Source: Xiheibacterium sp038325765
GTDB lineage: Bacteria > Myxococcota_A > Polyangia > Nannocystales > Nannocystaceae
Length of the DNA stretch: 64,000 nucleotides
Reading direction: 5' to 3'
NCBI GenBank assembly: GCA_038325765.1
Contig: JBBQJI010000001.1
Coordinates: 124,001 to 188,000 of the forward strand
Shown here: piece by piece, positions 1 to 9,677 of the stretch
Position numbering within the stretch: position 1 is the first letter of the stretch
Layout of the letters: every line of letters begins with the position of its first letter
The notes under the pieces: generated by a model
Database searches by the model: none
Seen by the model: the letters and a program-made list of their open reading frames with translations, nothing else
Told to the model about the DNA's origin: nothing
Position numbers and translations under genes: made by a program

Positions 1-1
1 C

Positions 2-1396
<1,395 letters not shown>

Positions 1397-1398
1397 GG

Positions 1399-1977
1399 TC
1401 AGGGCGTTTCGCTGCGCAGCGTCGCGATCAGCCGCTCGAGCGTCGCCGCGTCGGCCTCCCGCGTGGTCCACTCGCAGTTCTTCGGTTTCCACGCGCCGAT
1501 CGTCGAGCTCGGCGTGCCGTCGAGGACACCGATCGTCGCGCGCATGAGGGCGCCGTGGCCGACGACCAGCACGTGTCCCGGGGCGGCGTGCGTGTGCAGG
1601 ACGGCCAGCGCACGCAGGGCCACGTCGCGGAGGCTCTCGCCGCCGGGTGGGCGGCCATCGAACGTGTTCAGCACCTCGATGTCGGTGACGAGCGAAGCGA
1701 CAGGTCGCCCCTCCCACTGTCCGCAGTGCCGCTCGCGCAGCGCCGCATCGACGCGCGTCGGCGCCGGCCGCAGCGCGGTGACGATCGCGGCGGTCTCACG
1801 GGCGCGGACCAGATCCGAGCATAGGACGCGGTCGTAGGCGAGGGCCGCCAGGGCCTCGCGGGTCGCCGTGGCCTCGTCGCGGCCGCGGGCCGTCAGCGGC
1901 GCGTCCATGTGGCCGGCGAACCATCCCTCGGCGTTCGCCGTGCTCTGGCCGTGACGGATGAATGTCCAGTGCGTCAT
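1399..1977 (-). CDS. Histidine phosphatase family protein
   Basis: A 192-residue phosphoglycerate-mutase-like phosphatase. The RHG motif is at residues 8-10 (FIRHGQ), ARE-type arginines follow, the family acid-base Glu lies in the LRERHCGQWEGR region and the second catalytic His in VVGHGALMRA. The family transfers phosphate through the RHG histidine; members act on small phospho-metabolites or phosphoproteins and the substrate cannot be told from sequence. The start is the ATG that overlaps the stop of the upstream gene in an ATGA junction, which indicates translational coupling. Confidence 0.85.
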   Translation of the reverse strand: MTHWTFIRHGQSTANAEGWFAGHMDAPLTARGRDEATATREALAALAYDRVLCSDLVRARETAAIVTALRPAPTRVDAALRERHCGQWEGRPVASLVTDIEVLNTFDGRPPGGESLRDVALRALAVLHTHAAPGHVLVVGHGALMRATIGVLDGTPSSTIGAWKPKNCEWTTREADAATLERLIATLRSETP

Positions 1978-2390
1978 CGTGCCGGGGCGGCGGCCGGCTC
2001 GACCGCGCCGACGCGGATCACCTTGCCCCCGCGGACCCGCAGCCCATGGGCGAGCTGCAACAGCGGCTCGAGCACGGCGCGCGGGTCGTCGAAGCCGGGC
2101 TCGAGGCCCAGGCGTAGGTTCCACCGCGGGGTGTCGATCGCGACGGTCTGACCGGGGGCGAGCGTGCCCGAGCGGGCGAACGCGCGGGCGACCGCCAGCT
2201 CCACCGCCGTCGCGGGGTCCTCGAGGTCGCCTGGGCACGAGAACTCGGCGAACGACGTGATGGGGCGGGCGGCATCCCAGCGCTGCGCGACGGGATCCTC
2301 GCCCACGGCCATGCCGCAGACGCGACCGGACCGCGCTCCGGCCACCGCGTGGGCGCCGTGGTGATTGTGCACGTAAAGGATGCACCGCAT
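1974..2390 (-). CDS. Hypothetical protein, 138 aa
   Basis: A small protein starting MRCILYVHNHHGAHAV. It has no signal peptide or membrane segment. The N-terminal strand is followed by a cysteine (RVCGMAVGEDP) and a hydrophilic body. I do not recognise the family. Its stop overlaps the start of the histidine phosphatase by 4 bases, so the two are very likely made together. The ATG at 2390 was preferred to a longer open frame because the extra N-terminus is Arg/Pro-rich and lies over the divergent gene's leader. Confidence 0.6.
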   Translation of the reverse strand: MRCILYVHNHHGAHAVAGARSGRVCGMAVGEDPVAQRWDAARPITSFAEFSCPGDLEDPATAVELAVARAFARSGTLAPGQTVAIDTPRWNLRLGLEPGFDDPRAVLEPLLQLAHGLRVRGGKVIRVGAVEPAAAPAR

Positions 2391-2473
2391 GACAATGGCC
2401 GCTAGCACGCCTCGCGGCAGCGACCAAAAAACCTGCGGGCCCGGCCGGCGCCGTGGCACGCTCGGCGGGACCC

Positions 2474-2971
2474 GTGGCCAAGGAGAAGCTGCCCGTCACC
2501 GCCGCGATTCGCGTGCTCCGCGAGCGCGGTGTCGCCTACGTGCCCCACGTGTACGACTACCAGCCACGCGGTGGCACGGCCCACAGCGCCGCTTACCTGG
2601 GCGTCGACGAGCACCACGTGATCAAGACCCTGGTGATGCAGGACGATCGCGCGCGCGCGTTGGTGGTGCTGATGCACGGTGACCGCGAGGTGTCGACCAA
2701 GGCGCTCGCGCGTCATCTCGGTGTGAAATCGGTGCAGCCGTGCGCGCCAGCCGTCGCCTTTCGCCACACCGGCTATCGAGTCGGTGGCACCTCGCCGTTC
2801 GGGCTGGCCCACCCGCTGCCGATCTACATGCAGGCATCGATCGCTGCGCTGCCGCGGATCTTCGTCAACGGCGGGCGCCGCGGGATGCTGGTCGAGCTCG
2901 ACCCCAACGATGCGAAAGCCGTACTCGCACCGGTCCTCGTCGACGTGGCGACGCCGCCGCCTCGGGGTTGA
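2474..2971 (+). CDS. ybaK: YbaK/EbsC-family aminoacyl-tRNA deacylase
   Basis: 165 residues with the YbaK/ProX fold features: an AxxxLxxxGV start (AAIRVLRERGVAY), the KTLV lysine motif (HHVIKTLVMQ), KALARHLGVKSV, and GGTSPFG followed by IFVNGGRRG. Family members hydrolyse mischarged tRNA, classically Cys-tRNA(Pro), in the cytosol. A GTG at 2453 would add 7 residues; the GTG at 2474 gives the usual family length. The archaeal-type ProS at 60978-62477 lacks the bacterial editing insertion, so a trans-editing deacylase makes sense. Which amino acid it removes is not provable from sequence. Confidence 0.85.
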   Translation: MAKEKLPVTAAIRVLRERGVAYVPHVYDYQPRGGTAHSAAYLGVDEHHVIKTLVMQDDRARALVVLMHGDREVSTKALARHLGVKSVQPCAPAVAFRHTGYRVGGTSPFGLAHPLPIYMQASIAALPRIFVNGGRRGMLVELDPNDAKAVLAPVLVDVATPPPRG

Positions 2972-3011
2972 CGGTGCCCGGGGAACCGGATAACCCGTCT
3001 CGTTGGTGGCG

Positions 3012-3461
3012 ATGGCGGATCGCTATTTCACGCTCGACGAGGCCAACGCGCTCGTGCCCGAGATCGCCGGTCGCATGAACCTGGTGCTGCAGCTCCACGC
3101 CCACCTGCGGGCAACGTGCCGCGCGCTCGTGCAAGACGGCGTGCGCGTGAACCCCGAGTTGCTGGCCCGGGGCGAGCGGCTCGAGGCCGCTGACGGTCGC
3201 GGGCGTCAGCGGCTCGCCCACGCCCGCGGCATCTACGACGCCGTCCGCGAGGCGATGGCCGAGATCGAGGCGACCGGTGTCGTCATCAAGGACGTCGAGC
3301 GCGGCCTCGTCGATTTCCCGTCGTGGCTCGAGGGCCGGCGCGAGGTGCTGCTGTGCTGGCGCATCGGCGAGACCCGCGTCGACTGGTACCACGCCCCGGA
3401 CGCCGGCTTCTCCGGACGCGAGCCTACCTCCGGCCATCGTTTCACCGCCACGCGCGACTGA
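3012..3461 (+). CDS. DUF2203 family protein
   Basis: 149 residues matching DUF2203: RYFTLDEANALVPE at the N-terminus, then GVVIKDVERGLVDFPS and the Trp/Cys/His-rich block LLCWRIGE followed by DWYHAPDAGFSGREP. Function of the family is unknown. The protein is small, soluble and has no signal peptide. An in-frame TTG at 3003 is an alternative start; upstream lie TTGACG (2968-2973) and GATAAC (2989-2994), a possible but short-spaced promoter. It sits 40 bases after ybaK on the same strand. Confidence 0.8.
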   Translation: MADRYFTLDEANALVPEIAGRMNLVLQLHAHLRATCRALVQDGVRVNPELLARGERLEAADGRGRQRLAHARGIYDAVREAMAEIEATGVVIKDVERGLVDFPSWLEGRREVLLCWRIGETRVDWYHAPDAGFSGREPTSGHRFTATRD

Positions 3462-3523
3462 GTGCGTCAGCGATTGGGCACGAGGAGGTCGCGAAGCGCA
3501 CTCCGATCCTGCGCAGCCTCGCA

Positions 3524-6349
3524 CTAGCCCCCGGTTCGGCCCCGGATTCGGGCCGCAAGAGGTCCCGCGTGGTGCGCGTTGAGGTCGGCCTCGATCTCGG
3601 CTGCGGTGCGCTCGCGCTGGCGCATCTGCGTGGCCTTGTCGCGGAAGCTCGTGGGGTTGGCGCCCACCGCCGCCGTCCAATGCTCGGCGGTGCTCGGGTC
3701 GGCGCGGGTGTCGAATGCCCATTGCTCGAGGCCGGCGTCGCCCCGCTGCGGATCGCCCGGCATCGTCGTGTGCACGCCGAAGTCGGCGACGTCGAGGTGC
3801 TCGGCGACGGCGAGCGCGACCCAGGCATGCTCGCCCGCCACGAGGTGGGCGACGGTGCTGCCCATCACGACGGCGCCGCGACCCAGGCGCGCCACGCCGA
3901 GCACGCTGTCCAGCACGACCGCGCCCGTGAACTCGCTGCCCTCGCCGATCCAGCTGTCGATGACCACCGCGTCGCGAACGCTGCCATCGCCGGGGATCGA
4001 CGAGCCGACGACGCGGTTGCCGAAGCGATCGGGCACGACGTCGTCGATCGCGGCGAGGCGGCGGGCGAACTCGCCTGCCTCGCCCGGATCGGCGAGGCGG
4101 GCGAAGGCGTCGCGGGCGGGTCCGAGCTGGCCCATGTCGCCCCACCAGGTGTCGGCGCCGCAGTCGACGACGACCATCGCAAGCGGTGCGCCGCGGCCGT
4201 CCTCGAGGCGGGCGCGGACGGCCCGGGCGCGGGCGTAGAAGTCGGGGCAGCCCACCAGCACGGTCCGCAGGCCGGCATCGCGGGCGCACTCGGCCTGCCA
4301 CTGCGCCTCGTCGTGGGTGAGGGCCTCGAACAGGTAGCCGTCGATGTCGAGCCACCCCGTCTGGTCGCCGAACTCGGCGACGAGGGCATCCATGAAGCGA
4401 TACGACAGGGCGGGCGAGCCGATGTGGACGAGCGGCCGGACGCCTCGGCCTTCGGCGGCCAGACGCACGCAGAGCGCGGCGGCGTCGCGGCGGCGGAGTT
4501 GGGCGACGAGGCGACCATCGGCGCCCTGCAGCAGCCACTCTTTGTTGCGCGCGAGGTCCTCGGTGATGGCCGAGCGCTTGCCGAAACGCACCGCATCGAC
4601 CGCGCTGAGGTCCAGCGCGAGCTCGGTGATCGCGGCCGAGGGCAGCTGCGGCTCGTCGCCCCACTTCCACGCGATGCCGCGGAAGCCCGCGTCTTGCAGC
4701 GCGCGGGCGATGAGCACCCACGAGTGCAGCGATGCCGTGCCGGCCGACATCCAACTTGCATCGGACGCGGTGCGGATCGGCATGGGCACGAACGGCTTGA
4801 TGCCGTGCAGACGCTGGGTGACGGGCGACAGCCGCGTACCCTGGCCCGGCAGCATGATGCCGAGCGCGACCCCGTCGGCGTGCTGCGGTGTCCAGCCGCG
4901 CACGGCGTCGATCATGCCCAGCAGCTGGCCGCGGCGGGTGAGCTCTTCGTGGACGACGATGCGCGTGTCGTCATCGCGGCGGAACAGATCGTGTCTCACC
5001 GCGAGCAGGCGCTCGGCAACCACCGGTCCGTCGCCGCCGTTGGCGATGGCCAAGATGTCGCGGGGACCTTCGCTGCACGCGACGAGTTCTCGCACCCGCC
5101 GCAGCGACCGCGTGCGCGCGGCCAGGGCCGTCGGCGTGGGCGCCACCGAGGCGATGACGACGCTCGCCGTGGACTCGGTGCGCAGCCCCCAGCTGGCCCA
5201 ACCGGCGGGCACGAGCGCGCTCTGGCCGGCGTGCAGCGTGGTGCTCTGCCGACCGCCGACGAGCAGGGCGGTGCCGGTGCACACGTGCACGAACTCCGGG
5301 CGGCCGCGGCCGTCGCGGGCGATCGCGGCCGGCCCGACGCGCAGGCGCTCGGCCGTGAACGCGCCGCTGTCGATGGCGAGGTCGCGGTCGTCCTCGGCGA
5401 GCACGAAGGCGTCGCGGCGACTGGCGGTCATCGGCACGCCCGCGATCGCGGCGGCGATGTCGAGCGCGCGGATCGGCAGCCGTCCGTGGTCCCACGCGCG
5501 CAGCGTTGGACCGACGCGCCGGATCTCGAGGGCGAGCACCGCCCGGCCCTGCGCGTTGCCCAACGCGTGCAGCGTCGCGCCGCCAGGCCCACCGTCTGGC
5601 GCCGCCACGCAGTTGTGCACCACGGTGCCGGGGCCGAGGCCGATGGTGTGCATGCGCCCGAGCACATCTTGGCCGATGCGGCGCAGATCGACGAGCGCCG
5701 GGAGCATGGGCGCACAGGCGGAGGCGATCGTCGGATCCGGCGGCGCTTCGGGATCGCCCAGCAGCCACGCCGTGACCGCGGCGGCGAGCGGCGGGCGGTC
5801 GCCGATGAAGGCGGCGATCTGGGTCTGCAGCGCGACGCCGTGGCGCAGCTCGGCCGCCAGCGCGACCGGATCGGTGTCCTCGCGCAGACCGAGGTGCATG
5901 GTCGCGCCGGGCTCGGCGTCGATCACGACGTACAGTTCGGGGCTGCCGGGCGGGTGGGCCTGCACCGACAGCAGCGACTGCACGTCGAGCAGCTTGGGCA
6001 GCAGCGGCATCGCGTGGCCGAAGGCGAGGATGTGGGCGTCGCCCAGCAGCGCCGGGCAGGCGTGCAGCAGATCGGACAGCGGCATGATGTCGCCGCCTTC
6101 GAGCATGACGGTGCTCGCATGGGCGGCGGCCTCGGGATCCGAGGGCGCGGCGGCGAGCTCGAACGACTCGCCGATGGGTCCGTCGCCACCGCCCACACGG
6201 CCCTGGTGGCGCGCGATCGCGTGGCCACCCCACGGCCTCGGGACCAGGGCGGAGCTGGGCACCACCGCCGCGCCCACGATCGTCGCCAGCGCGCCTGGGT
6301 CGCGGCGGCGCAGCGCGGCGGCGAAGGCTCCCTCGGGCGGCGGACGCAT
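3524..6349 (-). CDS. Type I phosphomannose isomerase-like / nucleotidyltransferase-like fusion
   Basis: 941 residues. The N-terminal half looks like a type I (zinc cupin) mannose-6-phosphate isomerase: LLPKLLDVQSLLSVQAHP near residues 115-135 is the family signature, and a second cupin-like half ends near residue 440. At about residue 500 a new domain begins with GIMLPGQGTRLSPVT, the G-x-G-T-R-L-x-P loop of sugar-phosphate nucleotidyltransferases, followed by HGIKPFVPMP. The middle keeps DIDGYLFEAL and DCGADTWWGDMGQL, and the C-terminus (about 770-860) has short Gly/Val repeats like a left-handed helix (VIDSWIGEGSEF). Familiar bifunctional enzymes (AlgA/ManC) have the reverse order and a type II isomerase. 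A role in making an activated sugar is inferred. It follows the M14 peptidase gene by 17 bases but has its own TATCCT upstream. Confidence 0.7.
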   Translation of the reverse strand: MRPPPEGAFAAALRRRDPGALATIVGAAVVPSSALVPRPWGGHAIARHQGRVGGGDGPIGESFELAAAPSDPEAAAHASTVMLEGGDIMPLSDLLHACPALLGDAHILAFGHAMPLLPKLLDVQSLLSVQAHPPGSPELYVVIDAEPGATMHLGLREDTDPVALAAELRHGVALQTQIAAFIGDRPPLAAAVTAWLLGDPEAPPDPTIASACAPMLPALVDLRRIGQDVLGRMHTIGLGPGTVVHNCVAAPDGGPGGATLHALGNAQGRAVLALEIRRVGPTLRAWDHGRLPIRALDIAAAIAGVPMTASRRDAFVLAEDDRDLAIDSGAFTAERLRVGPAAIARDGRGRPEFVHVCTGTALLVGGRQSTTLHAGQSALVPAGWASWGLRTESTASVVIASVAPTPTALAARTRSLRRVRELVACSEGPRDILAIANGGDGPVVAERLLAVRHDLFRRDDDTRIVVHEELTRRGQLLGMIDAVRGWTPQHADGVALGIMLPGQGTRLSPVTQRLHGIKPFVPMPIRTASDASWMSAGTASLHSWVLIARALQDAGFRGIAWKWGDEPQLPSAAITELALDLSAVDAVRFGKRSAITEDLARNKEWLLQGADGRLVAQLRRRDAAALCVRLAAEGRGVRPLVHIGSPALSYRFMDALVAEFGDQTGWLDIDGYLFEALTHDEAQWQAECARDAGLRTVLVGCPDFYARARAVRARLEDGRGAPLAMVVVDCGADTWWGDMGQLGPARDAFARLADPGEAGEFARRLAAIDDVVPDRFGNRVVGSSIPGDGSVRDAVVIDSWIGEGSEFTGAVVLDSVLGVARLGRGAVVMGSTVAHLVAGEHAWVALAVAEHLDVADFGVHTTMPGDPQRGDAGLEQWAFDTRADPSTAEHWTAAVGANPTSFRDKATQMRQRERTAAEIEADLNAHHAGPLAARIRGRTGG

Positions 6350-6356
6350 CGCGCGG

Positions 6357-6362
6357 AGGATA
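6357..6362 (-). promoter_or_regulatory. Possible -10 (TATCCT) for the isomerase fusion
   Basis: TATCCT on the minus strand ends 7 bases before the ATG at 6349. This is the spacing expected if transcription starts at the start codon. No -35 is evident. Confidence 0.4.
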
Positions 6363-6366
6363 TCAG

Positions 6367-7776
6367 CTAGCGACTGCGCGCCACGTCGTTCGCCGTCTCG
6401 TCGGCGCCTGTGCCGCCTTGCGCCGCCGGTGTGCGGCCGTGGGCTGCCCGCAGCTCGAGCACCGCGGCGAGGCCCTCGTCGCAACTGGGTCGGATCTGCT
6501 CGGGCGGGAGCACGAAGCCCGAGCCACCCTTGGGCCGCAGTTCGATCGTGAACGAGGTCGCGGTCGCCTCGCCGTGCATCCAGTCGGACATCGTGCCGGC
6601 GGCCGGGTAGAGCTGCGCGCCGGCCTTCAGTGTGTAGCGCGTGCCGTGGGTGGCGAAGATCGCCGAGACGATGCGGTCGCCGATCGCCGCGTAGCGATCG
6701 CGCTGCTTCGCCGGCGCCGCGGTGTAGTTCCACGGATGCAGCACCAGTTGGCCGTAGGCGTGGAAGTCGACGTGCAGCGCGATCGCCTCGCGGCGCACCA
6801 GATCGCGCAGGGCCTGGGTCTCGGGCTCGGAGAAGGCGTACTCGCCGCGGTAGATCTCGGAGCGCTTTTGGTTGCTCGAGCCGGCGCCGCCGAACGCCAC
6901 CGAGAAGTTGCGGTTGAGATCGACGCCGTGGCCGCCGCGCCGGTTCTTCCGCCAGTAGCGATCCGAGCTCCACGCGTACTGGTAGCCATCGGGGTTGACG
7001 ACGGGCACGACCCACAGCTCGGTTGCGTCGACGAACTCGCGGATCGCCGAGTCGGTGGCGTAGCCCTCGAGCAGGCGCTCGGCGACGCAGGTGGACACCA
7101 TCGCCGCGATCCACTCGCGCGCGTGTTGGGTGCCGTTGACGAGCATCGGTGTCGTCCCCGCGCCGCCGCCGATCCGCAGGGCGAGCAGCGGTCGGCCCTC
7201 GACCGATCCGCCCACGATGCTGAGCTCGGCGCGTTCGGGGTGGGCGCGGGCGAGCGCGGCGAGGTGGCCACCTATCGCCTCGAAGTCGCGGAACTCGCCG
7301 TACCAGTCGCCGGGCCGTGCGGCCTCGTGGTCGCGCAACCGGGCAGCCTCGGCAGCGGCGACGGCGTCGATGTCGGGCACGAGGATCGTGGGCGAGAGCC
7401 CGGCTTCGCGCAGACGGGCCACGGCGCCTTCGGGCACCACGATGTCGAGCGGCAGGCCGACGCCGCGATGCTCGCTCCACACGTCGAGCGCGAGCGACTC
7501 GGCGAGGGCGCAGGCCATCGCGTCGTCGCAGTGCACGCGGACGGCGACGCGCACGGGGGTCGCTTCGTCGACCTCGGTGACGACGGGGGCCGATCGCGGA
7601 TGGACGATCGGCGCCGCCGTGCGGGTGCCGAGCCATGCGACCGCGCCGACCGGGACCATCATGAGGGCGATGAGCCACGCCCGCGGGGTGCTCGGCGACT
7701 GGGCCCATCCGACCAGATCGCGGCGGCGGGTGGGCTCACGGTGACGCGAGGGGGACGTGCGACGCGGAGTCGACAT
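6367..7776 (-). CDS. M14 zinc carboxypeptidase, membrane-anchored
   Basis: 469 residues. A basic N-terminus and a single hydrophobic segment (about 33-49) suggest a signal anchor or uncleaved export signal. The M14 domain spans about 155-440: zinc ligands H218 and E221 (GTQHAREW), H339 (DFHAYGQ), substrate-binding NPDGYQYAW and DLNRNFSVAF, and catalytic Glu in TIELRP near 412. All catalytic residues are present, so it should be an active peptidase cutting C-terminal residues of peptides outside the cytoplasm. The tail after about 445 is low-complexity. The ATG is preceded by TAGACT at the spacing noted for several genes here. Confidence 0.9.
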   Translation of the reverse strand: MSTPRRTSPSRHREPTRRRDLVGWAQSPSTPRAWLIALMMVPVGAVAWLGTRTAAPIVHPRSAPVVTEVDEATPVRVAVRVHCDDAMACALAESLALDVWSEHRGVGLPLDIVVPEGAVARLREAGLSPTILVPDIDAVAAAEAARLRDHEAARPGDWYGEFRDFEAIGGHLAALARAHPERAELSIVGGSVEGRPLLALRIGGGAGTTPMLVNGTQHAREWIAAMVSTCVAERLLEGYATDSAIREFVDATELWVVPVVNPDGYQYAWSSDRYWRKNRRGGHGVDLNRNFSVAFGGAGSSNQKRSEIYRGEYAFSEPETQALRDLVRREAIALHVDFHAYGQLVLHPWNYTAAPAKQRDRYAAIGDRIVSAIFATHGTRYTLKAGAQLYPAAGTMSDWMHGEATATSFTIELRPKGGSGFVLPPEQIRPSCDEGLAAVLELRAAHGRTPAAQGGTGADETANDVARSR

Positions 7777-7782
7777 CCGCGC

Positions 7783-7788
7783 AGTCTA
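7783..7788 (-). promoter_or_regulatory. Possible -10 (TAGACT) for the M14 peptidase
   Basis: TAGACT on the minus strand ends 6 bases before the ATG at 7776. No convincing -35 is seen in the GC-rich upstream sequence. Confidence 0.4.
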
Positions 7789-7850
7789 TCACCGGCGCGC
7801 GGCGGGTTCTGCGGTGTCGGGCGCGGCCGGCGTCGGTGGGGCCAGTCGCG

Positions 7851-9059
7851 TCATCGGCTCGCCTGCATCACGACGTCGCGGATCACCGCGGCGGCGTGCC
7901 GCACGTCGTCGTCGTCGAGGGTCGGGTGCACGAGCATCGCCACACTGGTGCGACCGAGTTCGGCGGCGACGGGCAGCGGCGCCGCCGGGCACCACGCCAA
8001 GGGGAACGCGCGCTCGCGATAGATCTCGCTGCAGCTGCCCTGCATGCACGGCACACCGGCGGCGGTGATCACCTGCGCGAGACGATCGCGCGACCAGCCC
8101 TCGCGCAGCCGCTCGGGCTCGACATAGGCGTACACGCGATAAAACCCGTGCTCGAAGCCGTCCTCGGGCCAGGGCATCCGCAGCGCGGGCAGATCACCGA
8201 GCGCATCGTGGAGGATCGACGCCGAGCGCCGGCGACGGCCGTACCATCCGCCGAGCTTGCCGAGCTGGGCCCGCCCGATCGCGGACTGCATCTCGCTGAG
8301 GCGGTAGTTGCTGCCGAAGCTGCCGTGCAGCCAGCGGAAGCCGGGCGGGTGATCGGTGCGGTGGACCGCGTCCCAGTCCTTGCCGTGATCCTTGTAGCTC
8401 CACATCGCCGACCACAGCGCGGGATCGGAGGTGGTCACCATGCCGCCCTCGCCACCGGTGCTCATGATCTTGTCCTGACAGAACGAGAAAGCCGCGATGT
8501 CGCCGAGCGATCCGACGCTGCGGCCGCGCAGACGGGCGCCGTGGGCCTGGGCGCAGTCCTCGACGATGGCGATGCTTCGCGGGGCGCAGACCTTGCGGAT
8601 GGCGTCGATGTCGGCGGGCCAGCCGGCGAGGTGGACGACCACCACCGCACGGGTCGTGGCGGTGAGGGCGGCCTCGATGGTCGCGGCGGTGACGTTGCCG
8701 CTGTCGCGATCGACGTCGGCGCAGATCACCCGGGCGCCCCGCGCGACGGCGGCGCTGGCACTGGCGATGAAGGTGCGGGCCGGCACGATGACGTCGTCGC
8801 CAGGGCCGATGCCCAGGGCGAGGAGCGCGAGCTCGAGGGCGAGGGTGCCGTTCGCCACGGCGATCGCATGCTCGACCCCGTGCCACGCCGCGAACTCGCG
8901 CTCGAACGCGCGGCCGTGCTCACCGGTCCAGTAGTTGACCCTGCCCGACGCGAGCACCGAGCTCGCCAGTCCGATCTCGTCGGCCTCGAACACGGGCCAC
9001 ATCGGCCACGGCCGCGGCGCCGTGGACACCGGCGCCATGGTGGCCACCACCGCCGGCAT
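7851..9059 (-). CDS. DegT/DnrJ/EryC1-family aminotransferase
   Basis: 402 residues, a full-length PLP sugar aminotransferase type. The internal-aldimine lysine is K197 (FSFCQDKIMSTGGEGG), the ring-stacking/cofactor acid is D168 (EDCAQAHG), and GTLALELAL near 71 binds phosphate. Family members install amino groups on nucleotide-linked keto sugars for cell-surface glycans or antibiotics. Two glycosyltransferases lie at 10717-13001, which fits a surface-glycan job, though they are not in an obvious operon with it. Start could also be the ATG at 9038; longer frames upstream look non-coding. Confidence 0.88.
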   Translation of the reverse strand: MPAVVATMAPVSTAPRPWPMWPVFEADEIGLASSVLASGRVNYWTGEHGRAFEREFAAWHGVEHAIAVANGTLALELALLALGIGPGDDVIVPARTFIASASAAVARGARVICADVDRDSGNVTAATIEAALTATTRAVVVVHLAGWPADIDAIRKVCAPRSIAIVEDCAQAHGARLRGRSVGSLGDIAAFSFCQDKIMSTGGEGGMVTTSDPALWSAMWSYKDHGKDWDAVHRTDHPPGFRWLHGSFGSNYRLSEMQSAIGRAQLGKLGGWYGRRRRSASILHDALGDLPALRMPWPEDGFEHGFYRVYAYVEPERLREGWSRDRLAQVITAAGVPCMQGSCSEIYRERAFPLAWCPAAPLPVAAELGRTSVAMLVHPTLDDDDVRHAAAVIRDVVMQASR

Positions 9060-9210
9060 GGGCCCGGACGGGGTGAAGGGCAGGCGGGCGGCTTCGTTGC
9101 GACGCGGCACACCCGTTGTGTTCGGCGGCGCAGACCCGGACGCCAGCGGGGCGCGGTGGCGTGGCCCACCTTGGGCCGCTCGGGCGTGGTGATCGCGGGT
9201 CCGCTGCGAT

Positions 9211-9611
9211 CTACCCACCCGGGAGCAACGCGTCGCAACGCTGCTCGGCGAGACAGCCGTCGCAGATCGCGATCATCCCCCGCAGCTGCGCCGCAGGTGC
9301 GAGGACCTCGGGGTCCCACGCCTCCGGCGACTCGACGCTCGGCACGGACTCGCAGCCGGCGGATCGCAGGTCGAGCACGAACCCGCCGGCCGGTGCCGCG
9401 GGTGGGCGATTCGCGATTCCAGTACGCAGCCAGGGACGGCTGGGATCTGCTCCGCCGTCGCCGGACAGTGCTTGCCCGGCCGCCTGTTCTCGCCGGCGTT
9501 CTCGGCGCGGAAGCTCGTCCCCATCACGCCCGGTACGTCGACGGTGATGTCGGCGGGCGACGGCTCGAGTGACTCGATTCTCACGTGACCCGGCGAATAG
9601 TTCTGCCCCAC
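9211..9611 (-). pseudogene. Frameshifted hypothetical gene
   Basis: Two abutting minus-strand segments each show near-total G/C third positions, but in different frames. The first starts at a GTG at 9611 (reads MGQNYSPGHV) and is coding-like to about 9435. From about 9430 the coding signal continues in the frame ending at 9211 (VLDLRSAGCESVPSVESPEA then MIAICDGCLAEQRCDAL). Joined they make about 130 residues, Cys-containing, of no family I recognise. Either a true frameshift mutation or a single-base sequencing error near 9420-9435 explains it. Confidence 0.45.
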
Positions 9612-9677
9612 ACAGGGGCACTGGGCCGCCCACGCGTCGGGGCCGTCGGTGCTCGGATCGAGACGTGCCCGTCATCC

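Noticed and set aside
2424..2452. Terminator-like run of six T after GC-rich sequence on the minus strand
   Set aside because: Only small overlapping palindromes, no single stem of convincing length.
3524..7708. One continuous 1394-codon protein covering isomerase fusion and M14 region
   Set aside because: The part beyond 6349 is the M14 gene read in the wrong frame; a proper start with a -10-like site is at 6349.
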